A stretch of DNA of 25,309 bases, from contig JAUPWA010000040.1 of assembly GCA_030916835.1 (NCBI GenBank), forward strand, positions 1 to 25,309. Reading direction: 5' to 3'. The DNA comes from Patescibacteria group bacterium. GTDB lineage: Bacteria; Patescibacteriota; Minisyncoccia; Phycocordibacterales; SBAW01. This document shows positions 1-7,168 of the stretch, piece after piece (position 1 is the first letter of the stretch; each line of letters begins with the position of its first letter). A program made the position numbers and the translations under genes. The notes beneath the pieces were generated by a model, which saw only the letters and a list, made by a program, of their open reading frames with translations, ran no database searches and had not been told where the DNA came from.

Positions 1-4
1 AAAG

Positions 5-565
5 ATGCTTATTGGAGCGGTTGCTGTGTTGGTGGTGGGTGTTGTGGGTGCATATCTGTATTTTGGGCGCATGCAAACTAAACCAGAGCCGCTTGACCCG
101 ACTCCTCGGCAGGTAACACTGTCTGGTACCTATGAATGTTTGCCACATCTCGATACTTCGGGCCCGCAAACTACCGAATGCGCTTTTGGGCTTGTGACCG
201 ATGAGGGCGAGCACTATGCGGTTAATTTTGGCCAGTCAGCAACCGCCATGGAGCAATTTCAGGCAGGAGCGCATATCCGCGCCGAAGGTTTTGTGGTCAT
301 AAAAGAGGCGCTCAGCACTGACCAGTGGCAAAAGTACAACATGAAAGGAATTTTTACGGTGACCAACATGCTCGAACCTGCTCCTACTAGTGGTGCGTCT
401 GCAAAAATAAATATTGCAGCGGTGTGCGAGGGCGCTCTCTCGTATATGACATTTCCGAGCGGTGCTGCTGCAGATACGTTTGTTGCTGAATGCAAAGAGG
501 GTAAACACCCTGAGGTTATAGAGCGCTACAAAGCACAGCTAGGGCACGATGGTGCGGCGATATAA
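5..565 (+). CDS. Membrane-anchored hypothetical protein
   Basis: The product is 186 residues from the first ATG in the window. Residues 1-21 form one hydrophobic segment that should anchor the protein or act as an uncleaved signal. The rest is soluble and probably extracytoplasmic, with a beta-rich stretch at about 35-122 containing two cysteines (C45, C59). A short helical tail at about 136-180 has two more cysteines (C141, C162). The start lies only 4 bases from the window edge, so a longer N-terminus cannot be excluded. The gene converges on the B12 operon, with 12 bases between the two stops and no clear terminator. I recognise no named family; the middle part is compatible with a small beta-barrel (OB-like) fold, which is only a guess. 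Confidence 0.75.
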   Translation: MLIGAVAVLVVGVVGAYLYFGRMQTKPEPLDPTPRQVTLSGTYECLPHLDTSGPQTTECAFGLVTDEGEHYAVNFGQSATAMEQFQAGAHIRAEGFVVIKEALSTDQWQKYNMKGIFTVTNMLEPAPTSGASAKINIAAVCEGALSYMTFPSGAAADTFVAECKEGKHPEVIERYKAQLGHDGAAI

Positions 566-577
566 AACAACACCAGG

Positions 578-2653
578 CTAGTGTCCAAAGAGATTCGTTA
601 CATAGTGCCATAGTGCACCAAGGGTGTGTGCGATTGAGCTGCCTATTGATGCGCGCGTTGTGATTACTGCTGCAGCTTGTGTTTGCGGTGCTACTTCTTG
701 TGTTGCTTGAGGTTCAGGTGAACTTTTTTTAGCGTGCACGATGCGAAGTGGGGGAACGGTGGTGGTTGGCGTGCTGGTCGCTTTTTGTAGCATTGTGGTC
801 AAAGTTGAAGTGCTGATGGGTGCCACTTCAGCCAACAGGAGAATTTGAGGCGGTGTTGATGTTGCTTCAAGGGTAGAGGTTGCTGCGAGGGTGGTTGATG
901 CAAAGGGTGCGCCCCCACCGCCCTGCGCGCCACTCATGCTTGTTGGTTTTTGAAAATGGTGTAATTGAATCCACGAAGTGCCTTGTAGTACTGGCAGTGC
1001 ATACGCGGTAGCCCAGATGCGGTTATCCTCAGTGTCAGACAGCTCCCCAAAGCCGCCATCACTTTGCTGCATAGAGAGTAGACAGCTAGAGGCTGTTTTG
1101 CCAAGAGCTATTTGTGCCATAGCTACCCAGCTGGTGCTAAATACATTACCCGCACAACCTGCGGCATCTGTGTGTGCATCAAGGAATTCAGCAGCCTTCT
1201 TGAGAGCGCTAGAAACAGCATCGATTGAGGTGAGTGGCGTGAGGGCTTGGATTGCCGCTGCAGTTAAGTCGACACTGTCCCACGAGCCGTTTGCTTCTTG
1301 CTTTGAAAGAATATACACAACGTCTTGCTGTATGAGTGGATCACTCGCACTATACCCGGCATGGGTGAGCGCTATGAGGGCGAAGATATCATCGTTCACT
1401 TCCTGTGCATCGCCAAATTGCGTACCGTCAAAACTTGCAACAATGGGTGCAATGAGCCCATAGGAGTGTGGGTCAATGGAGAGGGCCTCGAGCGCCATGG
1501 CGTGTCGTTGTGTGTCGGTGAGGCTTCGGGGAGTGAGCTGTTTTTCATACGCGACCAGCTGCTCTATTAAGGGCTCGTTTTGGTATGGTGCTAGCGCTAT
1601 GGCCGCCCAGTCGGTGATCATATCTGAGCCGACGCGGCCGTCCTGTAGGTGGGAAAGTAAAAATGCTTTGGCGCCCGCTACCGCCTCAGTGTTTGTGTGT
1701 GGGGGCTGTGCATACTGTGCGGGCGATGGGCCGCCGCCCGATGAGGCGCCTCCTGTCGAGGTGTTTTCTGTAGGCAGTGTGGGGGTAAGGGTGAGGTGGT
1801 TGGATGGTAAAAACCCATCTTTAGTCGCATACAGGTCAGTTGATACTAAGGGTGCGGTAAAAACAGCATCGCCCTGTGCATCTGCAGCAACGAGCTCATT
1901 GCCAAGATGGAGTGTACTTGAAGCTGCTGGCAACCACGCCGCTTCGTAGTTAGCGTCGTAGGCAAAGTGGGTGATGTGTGCGGTGGTGGTGGCGCCCGCA
2001 TACGGCGTGGCTGAGTCCATGGTTATGCGCAACGGGAACACCCCGAGCGTGACAAGGAGCGTCTCTCCATTGTGTACTTCGTGCTTATTGAGCGCTGTTG
2101 CACCCAGAGCGTGGTTGCTCAACCAGGCCCAATAGGTGTTTGTTGCATAGTCGTTCGCAACCCCGCCAGCGGAGTCAAGAAATGCGTCATCGCCATACCA
2201 CGCCCAGGTGGGTAGGAGTCCTGATTGTTCGAGCGCACAGTAACCGCTCACCGTACTTGTGCCGCTCGTAGGGGAAATCGGACATGCAGTAACTGTAAGG
2301 GATTGATTAAAAAGTGTCGTTGAAGCAGTTTCGACATCGAGGGTGATGGTAACCGGTTCAGGTACCACGCTAGTGTCGGTTGCTATGACACTAGAAGTTG
2401 TGGAAGCTTGCGCCTCAGTGGTGGTCGCGTCTGTGGTGCTTGCTATCGCGGTGTCTACCTGTGTTGGTGCTGTTACTTCGGTAGATGTGGCAGCAGTGCT
2501 GTCGGTCTCTTGAGTCGAGCTTGTGTCATCCGCGTGCGCATGCGGCGCGCACATGAGTGCGAGCCCGCACATAATCAAAAGCGCCAAAAAGAAGTGCGGT
2601 GTAGAGTATGTCGCCCGCGAGCATCGAGAGAAAGAAAGGAAAACCGAGCCCAT
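578..2653 (-). CDS. Secreted transcobalamin-like protein (DUF4430-like domain plus alpha/alpha barrel)
   Basis: This is a 691-residue exported protein. From the ATG at 2653 there is a basic n-region, a hydrophobic core (about 20-36) and an AHA cleavage site at 39-41. A Thr/Ser-rich linker runs to about 100. Next comes a DUF4430-like domain (about 101-206, with a YWAWLSN segment near 174), an Ig-like segment to about 292, a Gly/Ser/Pro linker, and a helical repeat region (about 323-568) with QEANGSWDS and QQSDGGFGE repeats typical of squalene-cyclase/prenyltransferase barrels. Vertebrate transcobalamin and intrinsic factor combine the same two fold types in the opposite order, so cobalamin capture at the cell surface is inferred. 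It is the last gene of the B12 operon. The open frame continues upstream to 2800; starts at 2653 or 2572 (a poor signal peptide) are possible. From 2653 it overlaps the upstream S-component gene by 128 bases. Confidence 0.8.
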   Translation of the reverse strand: MGSVFLSFSRCSRATYSTPHFFLALLIMCGLALMCAPHAHADDTSSTQETDSTAATSTEVTAPTQVDTAIASTTDATTTEAQASTTSSVIATDTSVVPEPVTITLDVETASTTLFNQSLTVTACPISPTSGTSTVSGYCALEQSGLLPTWAWYGDDAFLDSAGGVANDYATNTYWAWLSNHALGATALNKHEVHNGETLLVTLGVFPLRITMDSATPYAGATTTAHITHFAYDANYEAAWLPAASSTLHLGNELVAADAQGDAVFTAPLVSTDLYATKDGFLPSNHLTLTPTLPTENTSTGGASSGGGPSPAQYAQPPHTNTEAVAGAKAFLLSHLQDGRVGSDMITDWAAIALAPYQNEPLIEQLVAYEKQLTPRSLTDTQRHAMALEALSIDPHSYGLIAPIVASFDGTQFGDAQEVNDDIFALIALTHAGYSASDPLIQQDVVYILSKQEANGSWDSVDLTAAAIQALTPLTSIDAVSSALKKAAEFLDAHTDAAGCAGNVFSTSWVAMAQIALGKTASSCLLSMQQSDGGFGELSDTEDNRIWATAYALPVLQGTSWIQLHHFQKPTSMSGAQGGGGAPFASTTLAATSTLEATSTPPQILLLAEVAPISTSTLTTMLQKATSTPTTTVPPLRIVHAKKSSPEPQATQEVAPQTQAAAVITTRASIGSSIAHTLGALWHYVTNLFGH

Positions 2654-3044
2654 AACAGTAGAGGAGTCCTGCGAGTGTTTTTGCATACCAAGGTGAAAAC
2701 AGCCAGACGGCAAAGTTAGTGATAAGAAAGAAACCAAAAGACGATCCGCACACAACACCGCCCATCCCCCACACACGAACAAAGCGCATAGAGTACCCAA
2801 CCATGCCTATAAGTGCAAACGATACATACACCGAGGTGAGTATGCGCCAGTCATAGAATCCAATAACTGCATCCACGATGAGCATGGCTGAGAGGGGGAT
2901 AACAACTGCCCATATGCGGCCAAGGTCGCGCCCTGCGCGCAGTGCCACCGCGCTCATGGGTGTTGAGTTTGGGATATGGGGCAGTAGGCGACCAAGGAGG
3001 CCAAAACCAATAAGTCCCAAGATGGTGAGTAGTTTGTTGCGCAT
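2526..3044 (-). CDS. ECF-type transporter S component (DUF6580-like), putative cobalamin importer
   Basis: This 172-residue integral membrane protein has about five or six hydrophobic segments. The N-terminal LPHIPNSTPMSAVAL motif (about 21-35) and the later TNFAVWLFSPWY and LLYCYGLGFPFF stretches match ECF S-component proteins of the DUF6580 type. Such proteins bind a vitamin in the membrane and work with a shared EcfT/EcfA energising module, which is not encoded in this window. Placement between two DUF4430-domain proteins, downstream of a cobalamin adenosyltransferase and a B12-dependent enzyme, suggests cobalamin as substrate (inference). The start at 3044 lies 2 bases after the upstream stop; an in-frame ATG at 3074 would overlap that gene. 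The C-terminal 128 bases overlap the signal-peptide region of the next gene. Confidence 0.8.
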   Translation of the reverse strand: MRNKLLTILGLIGFGLLGRLLPHIPNSTPMSAVALRAGRDLGRIWAVVIPLSAMLIVDAVIGFYDWRILTSVYVSFALIGMVGYSMRFVRVWGMGGVVCGSSFGFFLITNFAVWLFSPWYAKTLAGLLYCYGLGFPFFLSMLAGDILYTALLFGAFDYVRARTHVRAACARG

Positions 3045-3046
3045 AT

Positions 3047-3493
3047 CTAGAATGTCGATGGCGCAAAGATCCACTCAACCGTATCGCTAGGTTGTAGTGT
3101 GTATGAAGCGGCCCCCACCTGAGGTATAACGCCGTTTACTTTGTATTGCCAGTACTTATGTTCAACGCCATTTTTGAGTCCATGCATACTCACCACTAAT
3201 GTGCCGAGTCCCGCGTACTCTTTGGTGGTGAGTTGGAGTGCTGTGTCGCTCATGGTAAGGGTTTTGAGTACTGACAGTGCAGTGTCACCTGCCGTAATGG
3301 CTACCTGTTTTTGCGCATAGAGCCCCATGATGGTAAGCGAAATAGTTTGCTGTTTGGTGGCGCTCGGTGACTCTGTGGAGGTGGTCGAGATGGCTGTTTC
3401 TTCGTGATGCGCGAGCGTGGGAGCGTAGACTTTGTGCGTTTTGGGGGCACTATAGGCAACAAGCCCGAGGCATACTGTAGCACAGCTGCGCAA
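3047..3493 (-). CDS. Small exported DUF4430 (transcobalamin C-terminal-like) protein, start region out of frame
   Basis: Residues about 50-148 form a full DUF4430 domain: EYAGLGTLVVSMHG, then EHKYWQYKVNG, then SYTLQPSDTVEWIF. This is the pattern of the transcobalamin C-terminal domain. A cobalamin-binding or delivery role beside the S component is inferred. The N-terminus is a puzzle. The DUF4430 frame has no ATG or GTG start, only a TTG at 3493 with a weak signal-like segment. An ATG at 3528, 24 bases after the upstream stop, begins a good signal peptide (MTTQKKLGALLTCAAVLQYA) in the neighbouring frame. One extra base in the run of eight A at 3511-3518, or in the C5/A4 tract at 3439-3447, would join the two frames. 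The coordinates given are the uninterrupted frame; the real gene may begin at 3528. Confidence 0.75.
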   Translation of the reverse strand: MRSCATVCLGLVAYSAPKTHKVYAPTLAHHEETAISTTSTESPSATKQQTISLTIMGLYAQKQVAITAGDTALSVLKTLTMSDTALQLTTKEYAGLGTLVVSMHGLKNGVEHKYWQYKVNGVIPQVGAASYTLQPSDTVEWIFAPSTF

Positions 3494-3552
3494 GTGAGAA
3501 GAGCGCCCAATTTTTTTTGTGTAGTCATAGCAGTAGGGGGTGTTGCAGAAGA

Positions 3553-4089
3553 TTAATAGGTTGGCGCGGACTCCTGCTTGCCGGCGCTGGCGGCAGTATA
3601 CCGCGCAAGTGCGTAGAGTAAACTAGACAGACGATTAAGATATGCGTATGTCGGGTCAGTAAGTGCTTGCATGCTGCGCGCATGTATCACCGCACGCTCT
3701 GCGCGCCGTGCAAGCGCGCGTGCAAAGTCAAATTGTGCGCTGCGCACTGTTGCTCCAGAGATAAGGAAGGAGGTGGGAGGCTGTACGGTGCGCATGAGTG
3801 CCTCGATGCGTTCCTCAGCCCAGGTCACCTCTTCATGCGAAAGTGATTTTGGTGAGCCAGCAAGCGCTGCTTGCACTATGAAGAGATGTTCTTGCACACC
3901 GCGCACCATAGCAGAGGCCTCTGCATCGGTAGGCTCCTCCTGACACTGTGCGTAGCACAAGCCTAAGAATGAATTGAGTTCATCGAGTGTACCGAGCGCA
4001 TCATACAAGGCGCTATCTTTTGGGAAACGCTCTTTAGTACCAAAGAGCCCGGACTCTCCGGAGTCGCCTTTGCGGGTGTATATACTCAT
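3553..4089 (-). CDS. Cob(I)alamin adenosyltransferase, PduO type
   Basis: This 178-residue protein transfers the adenosyl group of ATP to cob(I)alamin, making adenosylcobalamin. The N-terminal TRKGDSG (5-11) is the family's ATP-binding motif. ALGTLDELNSFLG (31-43), the RRAERAV segment (128-134) and YLNRLSSLLYALAR (150-163) are the other signature stretches of the PduO/MMAB five-helix bundle, and the length is normal. The start lies 6 bases after the stop of the ribonucleotide reductase gene. It is therefore almost certainly co-transcribed with the enzyme that needs its product. Confidence 0.95.
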   Translation of the reverse strand: MSIYTRKGDSGESGLFGTKERFPKDSALYDALGTLDELNSFLGLCYAQCQEEPTDAEASAMVRGVQEHLFIVQAALAGSPKSLSHEEVTWAEERIEALMRTVQPPTSFLISGATVRSAQFDFARALARRAERAVIHARSMQALTDPTYAYLNRLSSLLYALARYTAASAGKQESAPTY

Positions 4090-4095
4090 ATATAC

Positions 4096-6423
4096 CTAGG
4101 CGGAGGTTGTTGTTTCAGTGGGTACTACCATGTCGACATCACACACACCACCCACGCACGCGAGCTCTTTCTTTTGCTCCGTCTCGTCGGTACGTTCATA
4201 CATAATCAGTTTTGAGTAGTCGATAGTGGGGAAGTTAGCTACCAGCTCATCATATCGTTTTTTGTCTATCGTTTCGTACGGAGCCAAGCGATAGATGTGG
4301 TCAAAACGCGGCAAGAAGGAAAGGCCGCCAATAATGTCCCAGTTTTTTTGCACCCAATCGACAACACCTATCCACTCATCTTCACCAACCGAAATGGTCG
4401 CTGAAGGATTATGCTCCGTAAAGTTGAGCTTGATCATCTTCCAGTATTCGAGCTGCTCGAGTGCGCTAAAGTCGTCTTTAAACTTTGCACTATCCGGTGA
4501 CTCGACAGGAAACTCCAGCACATAGGTTGTGGCGTTTTCAGTGTTTTGACCAACCTCAGGATAGTAGGGTACGCCCTGGTCCTTGAGCATCTTAAAGAGT
4601 GAGTCAGTGGCAGAGATACGTACGCGGCGAATATAGTATTTTGCATGGCGTGGATGAATACCCGAGGAGCAGTTGAAGGTTTGCGAGACAGTGCCGGAGG
4701 GCTTAACTGCGGTCACCGACATGGCAGGAGCGATACCAAAGCGCTTCGCATAATTTTCGTTTGCTTTGACAACTAGGTCACGCATAGCACGCAAAGTCTC
4801 AGGGTCTCGCGCCGCCGCGCTGTCCCATTGGCCGGTCACGGAGACACCAAGGAGCGCTTCTTGCCTGCAGTGCTCGGCCCACTCAGGACTAATATAGTTA
4901 AACTTTGTGAGAGACGCTTGGTAGGTACCCAAGAGTGCTGCAAGACGCGCCTTTCGTAAAAGCGTTTCAAAGGTGTCGTGTGAGCGTGCGATAACTTCGG
5001 ATAAATTGCAGAACTGTTTGGACTGCAAAATGATCTCGCCACACGGGTTAGTGCCGATGGGACCATGTACCACCCTGTCACCATTGAGAAACCCTTGCTG
5101 CTTAAAATTTTCAAGACGACGTGTTGGTAGTGTGTTAGATAGTGACCCGCGATTGAAGATACCGCGCTCACCCGACTGGCTCTTCATGAGTGCGACCCAC
5201 TCCTCCATATGTTCAGTGTTCGTGGGGCGGCTTTCATAGACAGCAGAGTTGTTTGCAACCATGCGATAGGGCTCAGAGAGGTAAAACTGACCCTTCTTTG
5301 CATCACGTAACTCAATGTCATCAAGGTCGGAGAGGCTGATCATTGCGGTGCGGCGTACTCCGCCTGCAACGACGCACTCACCAATTTTGCAGATGATGTC
5401 ATGCACATCAATAGGGCGCAAGCGCCGGCCTTGGCGACGTAAAATCTTTTCGCGTGCAAACTCCAAGAGTGAGCGTAGTGGCTCGGGGCCTGAAGCTTTG
5501 CCACCCATGACCTTTAGCCGTGTGCCGGCAGGTCGCACGCTCGAGAAATCAAAATCAACATCTTTGCCGCTATACCACGTTTGCAAACCCAAAGTAAGCG
5601 CGTCACACCAACCCTCTTTAGAGTCGGCGACCATATGTGTCGGCAACTTCTTTTTTGATTGTTTTTGAATTTGAGGGAGCTGCTCGACGTTTTGGCTCTC
5701 AACCGCAAAACCGACACCGCAGCCTTGCATCGAAAGATACATAATTTCGGCAAAGTCGGTGAGTTTAGTGGGGGCTATGAAGGTGCAATTGTACGCACAG
5801 GTATTGCAGCGGCGTGCTGCTTCGCCTGCAAATTGCATGAGGCGCATCGATGGCATCACCTCTTGGCGCAAAATAGCATCACGTACTTCGTTATACTCCG
5901 CATCGCTCAGTTTCTCACCCAAGTTTTCACGCATGAATGCGATATAGCGGTCGACCGTCTCGATCCATGTCTCGCGGCGATTTTCAGACTCTATCCAGCG
6001 TGCATACGTGCGCAGGTAGACAAACTCACCCAACGGATTACCACCGAAATATTGTTTGCTGGCGGTCGCCAATGCGCGTAGGCGCTCAGGCACCTCACCT
6101 TGCACGTAGCGCATCTTTGAGCGCTCGGCGCGGTAGAGGATGTATGCCTTGGCGGTAGCGGGGAAGTCGTGTGCCATGAGTTCGCGCTCTACCTCGTCTT
6201 GCACGCCTTCAACCGTTGGTGTGAATGATGGGTTTTCGGTAAGCGATTCTTCAAGATGTGTCGTCACCGCATGCGCCACCTGCTCAGGAGCTCCCTCAGT
6301 AAACTCCCCCGCAGCCTTCATTGCTTTGCCAACAGCAACAGCGATTTTAGTGCTATTAAAAGGTACCCGTGCACCATCGCGTTTCAAAATGGCTTGCAAT
6401 GCGGGTTGCTGTTTTAGCTGCAT
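4096..6423 (-). CDS. nrdJ: Adenosylcobalamin-dependent (class II) ribonucleoside-triphosphate reductase
   Basis: This 775-residue enzyme reduces ribonucleotides to deoxyribonucleotides using a thiyl radical generated from adenosylcobalamin. An ATP-cone allosteric domain occupies about residues 8-103. The catalytic core has RRCNTCAYNC (204-213), GCGVGFAVE (about 234-242) and the active-site NPCGEI, with N459, C461 and E463. The partner cysteine is C472, and AVKPSGTVSQ lies at 572-581. The C-terminus keeps the CVGGVC pair (C756, C761) used for re-reduction, spaced as in the Lactobacillus leichmannii enzyme. No intein or frameshift is seen. It is the first gene of the operon, so cobalamin supply and dNTP synthesis are tied together. 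No class I or III reductase is present in the window. There is too little upstream space for a cobalamin riboswitch. Confidence 0.95.
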   Translation of the reverse strand: MQLKQQPALQAILKRDGARVPFNSTKIAVAVGKAMKAAGEFTEGAPEQVAHAVTTHLEESLTENPSFTPTVEGVQDEVERELMAHDFPATAKAYILYRAERSKMRYVQGEVPERLRALATASKQYFGGNPLGEFVYLRTYARWIESENRRETWIETVDRYIAFMRENLGEKLSDAEYNEVRDAILRQEVMPSMRLMQFAGEAARRCNTCAYNCTFIAPTKLTDFAEIMYLSMQGCGVGFAVESQNVEQLPQIQKQSKKKLPTHMVADSKEGWCDALTLGLQTWYSGKDVDFDFSSVRPAGTRLKVMGGKASGPEPLRSLLEFAREKILRRQGRRLRPIDVHDIICKIGECVVAGGVRRTAMISLSDLDDIELRDAKKGQFYLSEPYRMVANNSAVYESRPTNTEHMEEWVALMKSQSGERGIFNRGSLSNTLPTRRLENFKQQGFLNGDRVVHGPIGTNPCGEIILQSKQFCNLSEVIARSHDTFETLLRKARLAALLGTYQASLTKFNYISPEWAEHCRQEALLGVSVTGQWDSAAARDPETLRAMRDLVVKANENYAKRFGIAPAMSVTAVKPSGTVSQTFNCSSGIHPRHAKYYIRRVRISATDSLFKMLKDQGVPYYPEVGQNTENATTYVLEFPVESPDSAKFKDDFSALEQLEYWKMIKLNFTEHNPSATISVGEDEWIGVVDWVQKNWDIIGGLSFLPRFDHIYRLAPYETIDKKRYDELVANFPTIDYSKLIMYERTDETEQKKELACVGGVCDVDMVVPTETTTSA

Positions 6424-6434
6424 ATATAAACTGT

Positions 6435-6462
6435 GTTACATTGATAAATGTCTACTTATGAT
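6435..6462 (+). promoter_or_regulatory. Candidate promoter of the ArsR-type regulator
   Basis: A GTTACA-like -35 (6435-6440) and a TATGAT -10 (6457-6462) are separated by 16 bases. Transcription would begin near 6469, just before the ATG at 6481. If correct, the ATG at 6448 lies inside the promoter and is not the true start. Confidence 0.4.
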
Positions 6463-6483
6463 ACTCATAGACAAGTATCTATG
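6449..6483. promoter_or_regulatory. Nested inverted repeats, candidate ArsR-type operator
   Basis: Three overlapping perfect 6-base inverted repeats are seen: TGTCTA (6449-6454) with TAGACA (6468-6473), GATACT (6460-6465) with AGTATC (6474-6479), and CATAGA (6466-6471) with TCTATG (6478-6483). They overlap the predicted -10 and transcription start of the regulator gene and lie within 60 bases of the nrdJ start. An autoregulatory and operon-controlling operator is the natural inference. Confidence 0.5.
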
Positions 6484-6852
6484 AATCCGCAGCCACGAAA
6501 AAAGATGGGGATAAGGACCCCGAGAACAAAAAAAGAGCATGGTAAAGAGTTGACGCACGCTCGCCCCAGTTGGGTAGCGAGCGGCGAGGAGGAGCTCTGC
6601 CCCGAGTGTTTTAAGGTGGTCGGGGATCGCACACGATACAAGGTTGTGTGTATGCTTGGTAAAGAGCCGACAGGGCTTAATGTAAAGCAACTTACTGAAA
6701 AGCTACAGCTTAAACAGCCGACCGTGACCCACCATCTTAATATTCTACGATCAGTTAATGCGGTCGCCTCTGCGGACCTGGGGCGCCAGCGTGTGTATAC
6801 GCTCAATCGGGATGCTCACTGTTTTGAGGACTGCAAGATCCCGTACGCCTAA
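6481..6852 (+). CDS. ArsR-type winged-helix regulator with flanking cysteine pairs
   Basis: The product is 123 residues from the ATG at 6481; an in-frame ATG at 6448 is possible but would lie inside the putative promoter. A basic N-terminal tail precedes a winged helix-turn-helix: FKVVGDRTRYKVVCMLG (about 44-60) is the ArsR opening motif, and QPTVTHHLNIL (about 79-89) is the recognition helix. Cysteines cluster at both ends (C40 and C43 in CPEC, C57, then H113, C114 and C118 in the tail), so a metal or redox sensor is plausible. It is transcribed divergently from the B12 operon, so it may control it. What it senses is not visible; cobalt, cobalamin or zinc are all guesses. Confidence 0.85.
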   Translation: MNPQPRKKMGIRTPRTKKEHGKELTHARPSWVASGEEELCPECFKVVGDRTRYKVVCMLGKEPTGLNVKQLTEKLQLKQPTVTHHLNILRSVNAVASADLGRQRVYTLNRDAHCFEDCKIPYA

Positions 6853-6854
6853 AG

Positions 6855-6883
6855 TTGCAAAAAATAGAAAGGTGTGTTATTAC
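6855..6883 (+). promoter_or_regulatory. Promoter of the structured RNA
   Basis: TTGCAA (6855-6860) and TATTAC (6878-6883) are spaced by exactly 17 bases. The start of transcription would be about 6890. No ribosome-binding site or ORF follows before the terminator at 7140. Confidence 0.55.
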
Positions 6884-6889
6884 AGAATT

Positions 6890-7140
6890 AGGTATGAGAG
6901 TTCACTTTGGGGTGTGCTGCAAATCGCCGTAAGGCGTTTGAACCCCAGAGTGAGGCCCGGAGTCTGGAGTACCCCCCACTCCAGCTCCGGGTTTTGCCTC
7001 AGGTGTCGGTGCGCCTTTCGTAGTGAGGTGTTTTGTAGGCTTTGCAGCAGTTTTACAAGATTCCTCTGTCTACGGCCCCCTGACTGGTTTACTGCCGGCG
7101 CATGCGCCGCGTAAACACTAACAGTCAGGGGTTTCTTTTT
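6890..7140 (+). ncRNA. Candidate structured non-coding RNA of unknown class
   Basis: About 250 bases lie between a good promoter and a strong intrinsic terminator, without a credible ORF. Helices seen by eye are: a 12-bp stem 6902-6913/6942-6953 enclosing a CGCC-GTAA-GGCG hairpin (6925-6936, GNRA loop); and a nested stem 6951-6956/6996-7001, 6957-6962/6985-6990 and 6964-6970/6978-6984 around a C-rich loop. A TTGTA/TACAA hairpin (7033-7037/7054-7058) has a loop whose 7041-7049 is exactly complementary to 6915-6923 inside the first stem, a pseudoknot-type contact. CCTCA at 6997-7001 could instead pair with TGAGG at 7024-7028, giving a possible switch. Tags of tmRNA, RNase P RNA or SRP RNA were looked for and not seen. 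I cannot name the family. Confidence 0.65.
7077..7140 (+). terminator. Long intrinsic terminator of the structured RNA
   Basis: CCCCTGACTG (7077-7086) pairs perfectly with CAGTCAGGGG (7122-7131), followed by TTTCTTTTT. Inside, GTTTAC (7087-7092) pairs with GTAAAC (7111-7116), and GGCG/CGCC closes a CATG loop (7097-7108). Confidence 0.85.
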
Positions 7141-7156
7141 GCCAAAAAAACTGAGC

Positions 7157-7162
7157 TATACT
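7157..7162 (+). promoter_or_regulatory. -10 box of a leaderless promoter (DUF2177-like gene)
   Basis: TATACT ends 6 bases before the ATG at 7169, so the transcript would begin at or next to the start codon. This favours 7169 over the upstream in-frame TTG at 7139, which lies in the terminator U-tract. Confidence 0.5.
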
Positions 7163-7168
7163 ATCTGT

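Noticed and set aside
978..1949. Long plus-strand ORFs opposite the transcobalamin-like gene
   Set aside because: They are antisense shadows of a GC-rich coding sequence: Cys/Ser/Ala-rich, without domain motifs or a promoter.
4096..6423. Intein or frameshift in the ribonucleotide reductase
   Set aside because: The 775 residues align by eye with normal family length, and all active-site motifs are in order without an insertion.
6424..6480. Cobalamin riboswitch before nrdJ
   Set aside because: Only 57 bases separate the two divergent genes, far too short for a cobalamin riboswitch, and no B12-box-like sequence is seen.
6758..7114. 118-codon plus-strand ORF across the intergenic region
   Set aside because: It starts inside the ArsR gene in another frame, has Arg/Cys/Ser-rich shadow composition, and lies over strong RNA helices.
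6890..7140. tmRNA, RNase P RNA or SRP RNA
   Set aside because: No tRNA-like ends or tag frame, no conserved RNase P core strings, and no SRP GGAA-loop hairpin with its asymmetric bulge were seen.
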